From positions 5,616,001 to 5,680,000 of the forward strand of contig CM067527.1 in the NCBI GenBank assembly GCA_034509925.1: a stretch of 64,000 bases of DNA. The letters run 5' to 3'. Shown one piece after another: positions 59,901 through 64,000 of the stretch; position 1 is the first letter of the stretch; each line of letters starts with the position of its first letter. The position numbers were made by a program, and so were the translations under genes. This DNA comes from Hirudinaria manillensis. Lineage: Eukaryota; Annelida; Clitellata; Hirudinida; Hirudinidae. Below the pieces are notes generated by a model. It saw only the letters and a list, made by a program, of their open reading frames with translations, was not told the origin of the DNA and made no database searches.

Positions 59901-62707
59901 CGACCTGTGAATAAATAAATAAAATAAAAGTTAAAAATAATAACCATTGCTATTGTCATCATCATCACCACCACCACCACCTCATCATACACAATCACCC
60001 ACACTATCCTACTTACGGAAACTATTTCCTGATTGGCAGAGGCCAGAGCATAGTGATGCCAGTGTCCACTGCATATTTCTGGAACGTTCCATTCCCATTG
60101 GGACTCGACTTTCTCATCATCTTCGACTCCATCTTCAGTCCTTCTCAGCACGAAGTACATCCTGCAACCTTCCACGAACCACATGGAATGCCTTCTCGTG
60201 ACCGCTGACGTCGGAGACAAAGAACGCTTTTCAAGGACGAGGAAAAATGCAAAAGCGGAACTTTGCTTTCGAACCGGACTCACGCGAATCGTCGGAGTGG
60301 CACAGGATCTGCTCTCTGCCGGCATTTCGCTTTTCCCTGCTCATCCAAACGGAGGCCAGGAAATGACTTTCCAAATGCCACTGGAGTTCTTCTGGGGGAA
60401 TTTCAGGAATGATGGGATTCCCAGAGAAGGAGGTTTCGTTTTGGAGTAGGAACAATGCAGTCACTTCCTCCCCCAAACCTTAAAAATGTTCTATGGTCAC
60501 CAAAATGACACAATTATAATTACCAAGATTAAATACATAAGCACAAGCATCACCCACATCATCACCATCACCATCGACGTCACACATTGGTGACACAAAG
60601 ACTCATTAAGCAATGAAACCATACCACAAAACACCCTCTGAGCCAGAAGGGACTCGCCATCCATCTTGCAGCCCCCATCCATGGGAGCAGAGAGTTTGAG
60701 TGCCACGGAGAGACTGTCGACCTCGCACGAGTCGTTGTCATCGCAAGCGTCAAATTCGACGTCCTTGAACAGCGGCAGAGAAGTGGAATTGCCAGAAAAT
60801 TCACTGAGGTCGACACTCCGATCGTATCCTGAAATAGCATTTTACACTTGCATCACATTTACTTGTTTACTGGGGCAATGTAAAAGCTCACGTGCTGCAT
60901 GATTTGTTTTGATCAGTGAGTTTATATTAATAAACCATTGCATTAATGCTGTATTTGGTTTTATTTTTTATTTGAATATTTATTTCATTGAATAAACAAC
61001 AAGGAAGATTTGTACATGGTTTGATGCAAATGCAAATGTCCAAAAGTCCTAAGTTTGTTAAGCATATTTATTAACAAACATGTCATGCACGTATTTTCAG
61101 CTTAAAATTTTGGATTGAAACTTTAAACTTGATAACAACATTCACTTTTACACTCCCAAATTTAAATAATCAAATTTACTTTAAATTTAGAAACAAATTT
61201 AAATAAAAATTTTGCCAAGAAACCTACCCCTCCAAGAATAGGTGCACGTGGGTTCCCACTCCACTCGAACTTCGACCCCTTCCGTCACGAGACCTCCGCA
61301 GTCCTGGGCAAAAACTTTCAAAACGTGAATGATTCTGCTGCTCGCTGGACCGACAAGAACCTCCTTGTTGTAGAGACAACCTGTTTATTCCATTCACTAA
61401 GTTCAACATAAAAACCAATTAAAATTCTCCAAATCAAATCAAATCTATATTTACATACTATTTATATTTAAAGGAATCCATTATTTTTTTTTATAAATAT
61501 TTATTCAATCACATTTTTATTCTACCAAATTGACCTTTTTCATCGACGTAGAACCTCTCCGATTGGTCGAGCAACGTGAACCTGCAGACGTCCGAGAACT
61601 CTTTGCTGATGTCGTCATCCGTAATCTGCAAGCAGACGAGTTGTTGCCTTCTTCTCAGCAGGTTTCGGACGGAAACGCTGTACGACGAATCGATCCACCT
61701 CGGGGCGTTGTCGTTGACGTCCTCGACGGAGATCTCCACCCCCTCCCTGGTGGCGTCGTCGGAACGAGAACTCGGATTGTTACGGCTATAAACATTCTGC
61801 TCAATAACATGACATCTTGCTATCGGTACTTAATTACCCATTAGTTGTGATTAAAATAAATTTAAAAATTAATACCACAACCAGTATACTAAATTAAATA
61901 TGAACTTCTTAGATGATGTGTTATGCATTGCCTCACCATCACCATGTTGTAATATATATATATATATATGTTTATTTATATATATATATATATATGTCAT
62001 CAAACACTACTCCCTATTAGTTCCACCTTTCCGAGTAAGTCATGTTGAGAGGGTCGCGGCAGTCGTGCGCAGACACCTGGAAGTTGTATTTTTGTTGTTG
62101 CTCGTAATCCAGTTTTCCGTCGACAACGATGGAAGCTCCGCCTGAAAACGGCTCCAGGAGAACGATGCGGAAAGGAAAGTCGAGGAAAGCTCCGTGGATT
62201 GTGTAGCCACATATTTCTGCAAAGTAGAAAAATGCAGATTGAAAAAAAAAGAGCACAAAAGTAAACAAACTGAAAATAAAAAAAGCGAGTAATTTTCCAC
62301 GTAGTTGATGTCCAGAATACTATTTGCCTTCTGCAAGCACATAACGATTGATCACAATTATTTATTGGCGCACCATAGCTTAGTACCCGAGCAATTATGT
62401 CTAAACCACAAACATTAACATACTACCTCCCAGGAATCCACTCATGTTTCGAACGTAAAGAGGTTCGTTTAGATCCACTCTTTCTCCAACTTTAGCATCT
62501 TCCTTGATAACTCCATGGTAAACCACGATCGATCGAGACGTAAGAACCTGAAAACCTTTTGAAAATATTAGATCTCTTTGCTCAATCGATTGAAATGCCG
62601 CAGAAAAGTTAAGATTCTCTCAATTAAAAACATTTATGCCACAAGAGAAGCTAACCTAAGAGCACTAAGAGCTCTTGTAAAAGGAGAGGCAGCATCGTCT
62701 GCTTCAT
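56958..62707 (-). CDS. CLSTN: Calsyntenin
   Basis: About seventeen exons read from ATG at 62707-62705 to TAA at 56960-56958. The signal peptide is KQTMLPLLLQELLVLLG. Cadherin repeat 1 has EICGYTIHGAFLDFPFRIVL and VVDGKLDYEQQQKYNFQVSA. Cadherin repeat 2 opens with ISVEDVNDNAPRW. A laminin-G/concanavalin-like domain follows (HFLASVWM, ILCHSDDS, FVEGCRMYFVL, GHWHHYALA, VVIGACWMG), then the calsyntenin-specific membrane-proximal region with SYERFMRSLRYSNKIGSYW. The single membrane helix is FWLPIFLVVSIGLIITLGVL. The cytoplasmic tail has MEWDNSEMSIAVNP and, after an acidic run, ends LEWDDLPY: the two W-D kinesin-light-chain-binding motifs. Calsyntenins are synaptic and vesicular type-I proteins that link cargo to kinesin-1 and organise synapses. 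A 79-nt intron at 60283-60205 explains an apparent frame change in the LamG part. Inner exon limits are approximate. Confidence 0.92.
58937..58985. repeat. (GAAT)n tetranucleotide repeat in a calsyntenin intron
   Basis: About ten imperfect gaat/gaac units lie between two calsyntenin exons. They create a polar shadow frame on the plus strand. Confidence 0.85.
61946..61996. repeat. (TA)n microsatellite in a calsyntenin intron
   Basis: Two alternating TA blocks split by a short gtttattta stretch lie just 3' of the second cadherin exon. They give no coding signal. Confidence 0.9.
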
Positions 62708-63840
62708 GACAGAATCACGGCATCACAACACGTCCCTCCTAGAATAGACGTACGAGCAAAAAGCCACCACAATGGCGAATTTCATAATGAGCCGACGACT
62801 AAACGACATTCAGCTGACGATTTGAGAAGCGTTCAATCTGAAACTACTAATTTAAATTTTGCTTTTAACAAACACAACAATTCCACAATTCTAAAATTTA
62901 ATCGTGGTTACACTATTCAAGCGTCCCTTAGCAATAATTGTCTACTATTTTTAAATAACATTTTATTAAAAAATTTGTGTATAAAATAAAGTTTTTGTTG
63001 GTGCAAAATTTTTTAGTCGGTAATTATTTCGCTTTAATTAGTATCGTACTTCGATAGTGTCGTACTGTTTGAGGGGTCGTTCCTAATTAACGTTATTTTG
63101 CCGAGAGTTCATGTAATGGCGAAGATGTATATTTTAACACAAATTTAAACAACACTGCCAAATTAAAATCATTGTTTCTTAAAATTTTTATATCATTATA
63201 AAACCCGATCTGACTACTCATAATGACGAGTTTGAAATTTAATATATACTTATTTAATTTATTTTAAATGAATTGAAAGTTCAGAAGCTTAATTAAAATG
63301 GTTAAGCCAAACAATGTTTTAAGTGTATTCAATCTGGAGTGATTGAAATATAGTTATCGAGTTATTGAATTAGCAAGTATTCCAATCAAGTCATTTAAAA
63401 ATCTCAAAAACATTTTGAGGACTTTGATGCTTTAAGGTCACCACCTAACTACGTCAGGTTTGATAGACCGCTTCAAGAACGCCATGGAAGATTATGTCGC
63501 GCTTCGTATTTTTGATATCTTAAGCTTAAATATTATTCTTGAGCTTAAATATTATTTTTCCCGATAAACAATTCCTTAACTACCAAATCAACACCACAAT
63601 TGGCGGGACAACAGCAAGAAACTTTAATCAAAGAATTTATAAGTTCGTGCAAGCATCTCAATCCGAAACGTTTCTTGAATAACTTCCATCACTTGAAGCT
63701 CTGGTTGAGTCGTTGAGCGGTGGGAGTGTGAATGAAAATCTGTTTGAACCTCGTGCACCAATTTACAGTTGATCTTCTGAAGGCAGTCGAAAACATTCCT
63801 TTAAACGAATGAGGTAACGTTCACTCATTTTGTTTTCTTC
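62708..63840. other. Calsyntenin upstream region
   Basis: AT-rich 1.1 kb without a supported gene. It should contain the calsyntenin 5' UTR and promoter. No TATA box in a clear position was identified. Confidence 0.4.
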
Positions 63841-63841
63841 A

Positions 63842-64000
63842 TACTCACTCACTCACTCACTCACTCACTCACTCACTCACTCACTCACTCACTCACTCCA
63901 CTCACTCACTCACTCACTCACTCACTCACTCACTCACTCACTCACTCACTCACTCACTCACTCACTCACTCACTCACTCACTCACTCACTCACTCACTCA
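63842..64000. repeat. (ACTC)n tetranucleotide microsatellite reaching the right edge
   Basis: About 160 bases of actc units with one interruption at about 63898 (actccactc). It continues past the window, so total length is unknown; long tracts of this kind often end assembled contigs. Confidence 0.97.

Noticed and set aside
60205..60283. Apparent frameshift in the calsyntenin LamG-like domain
   Set aside because: A 79-nt GT-AG intron (gtgagt ... cgtcag) restores the frame and the expected HSDDS-PVTRRHSMWFVEGC order.
63842..64000. Telomeric or centromeric repeat at the right edge
   Set aside because: The unit is a plain ACTC tetranucleotide, not a TTAGGG-type telomere repeat, and nothing suggests a chromosome end.

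Overview
The window is nuclear DNA from an invertebrate animal. Genes are interrupted by many short, AT-rich GT-AG introns, the non-coding DNA is full of (GAT)n, (AAT)n and (TA)n runs, and the proteins are clearly bilaterian (calsyntenin, INTS10, CPLANE1). A short three-domain gelsolin of the kind described in annelids suggests a lophotrochozoan (annelid- or mollusc-like), but that placement is only an inference.

Layout from left to right. (1) The 5' end of a mitochondrial FAD oxidoreductase of the DMGDH/SARDH/PDPR family, minus strand, cut by the left edge. (2) A 17-kb, many-exon CPLANE1 (JBTS17) gene, plus strand, 2028-19257, a ciliary and planar-polarity effector. (3) INTS10, minus strand, 24698-19447, tail to tail with CPLANE1. 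(4) A gelsolin/severin-like actin regulator, plus, 26709-31386. (5) A phospholipid scramblase, plus, 32104-34489. (6) An unusual 319-residue protein, plus, 35871-37873: a signal peptide, a complete glutamate-receptor ligand-binding domain with no channel, and a GPI-like tail. (7) RPL38, minus, with three tandem C/D-box snoRNAs in its 5' UTR intron. (8) Intronless glyoxalase II (HAGH) and (9) bublin (BBLN), both plus. (10) ZDHHC24-like palmitoyltransferase, minus. (11) A repeat-bearing stretch with a pogo/Tigger-like transposon remnant. (12) A small two-zinc-finger protein, minus. (13) An unrecognised multi-exon helical protein, plus. (14) An unrecognised protein with a Cys/His tail, minus. (15) Calsyntenin, minus, whose start lies near the right end; the window finishes in a long (ACTC)n microsatellite.

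These are mostly unrelated housekeeping and cell-biology genes, as expected for an ordinary animal gene neighbourhood; there is no operon or gene cluster. The two most interesting things are the channel-less glutamate-receptor ligand-binding protein and the triplicated snoRNA intron of RPL38. For eight genes (gelsolin, scramblase, the ligand-binding protein, RPL38, BBLN, ZDHHC24, the two-finger protein and the Cys/His-tail protein) I traced every exon by hand and the coding lengths came out divisible by three with consistent splice phases. CPLANE1, INTS10, calsyntenin and the 50-kb unknown gene have approximate inner boundaries. All family calls rest on remembered family sequences; no database search was run.
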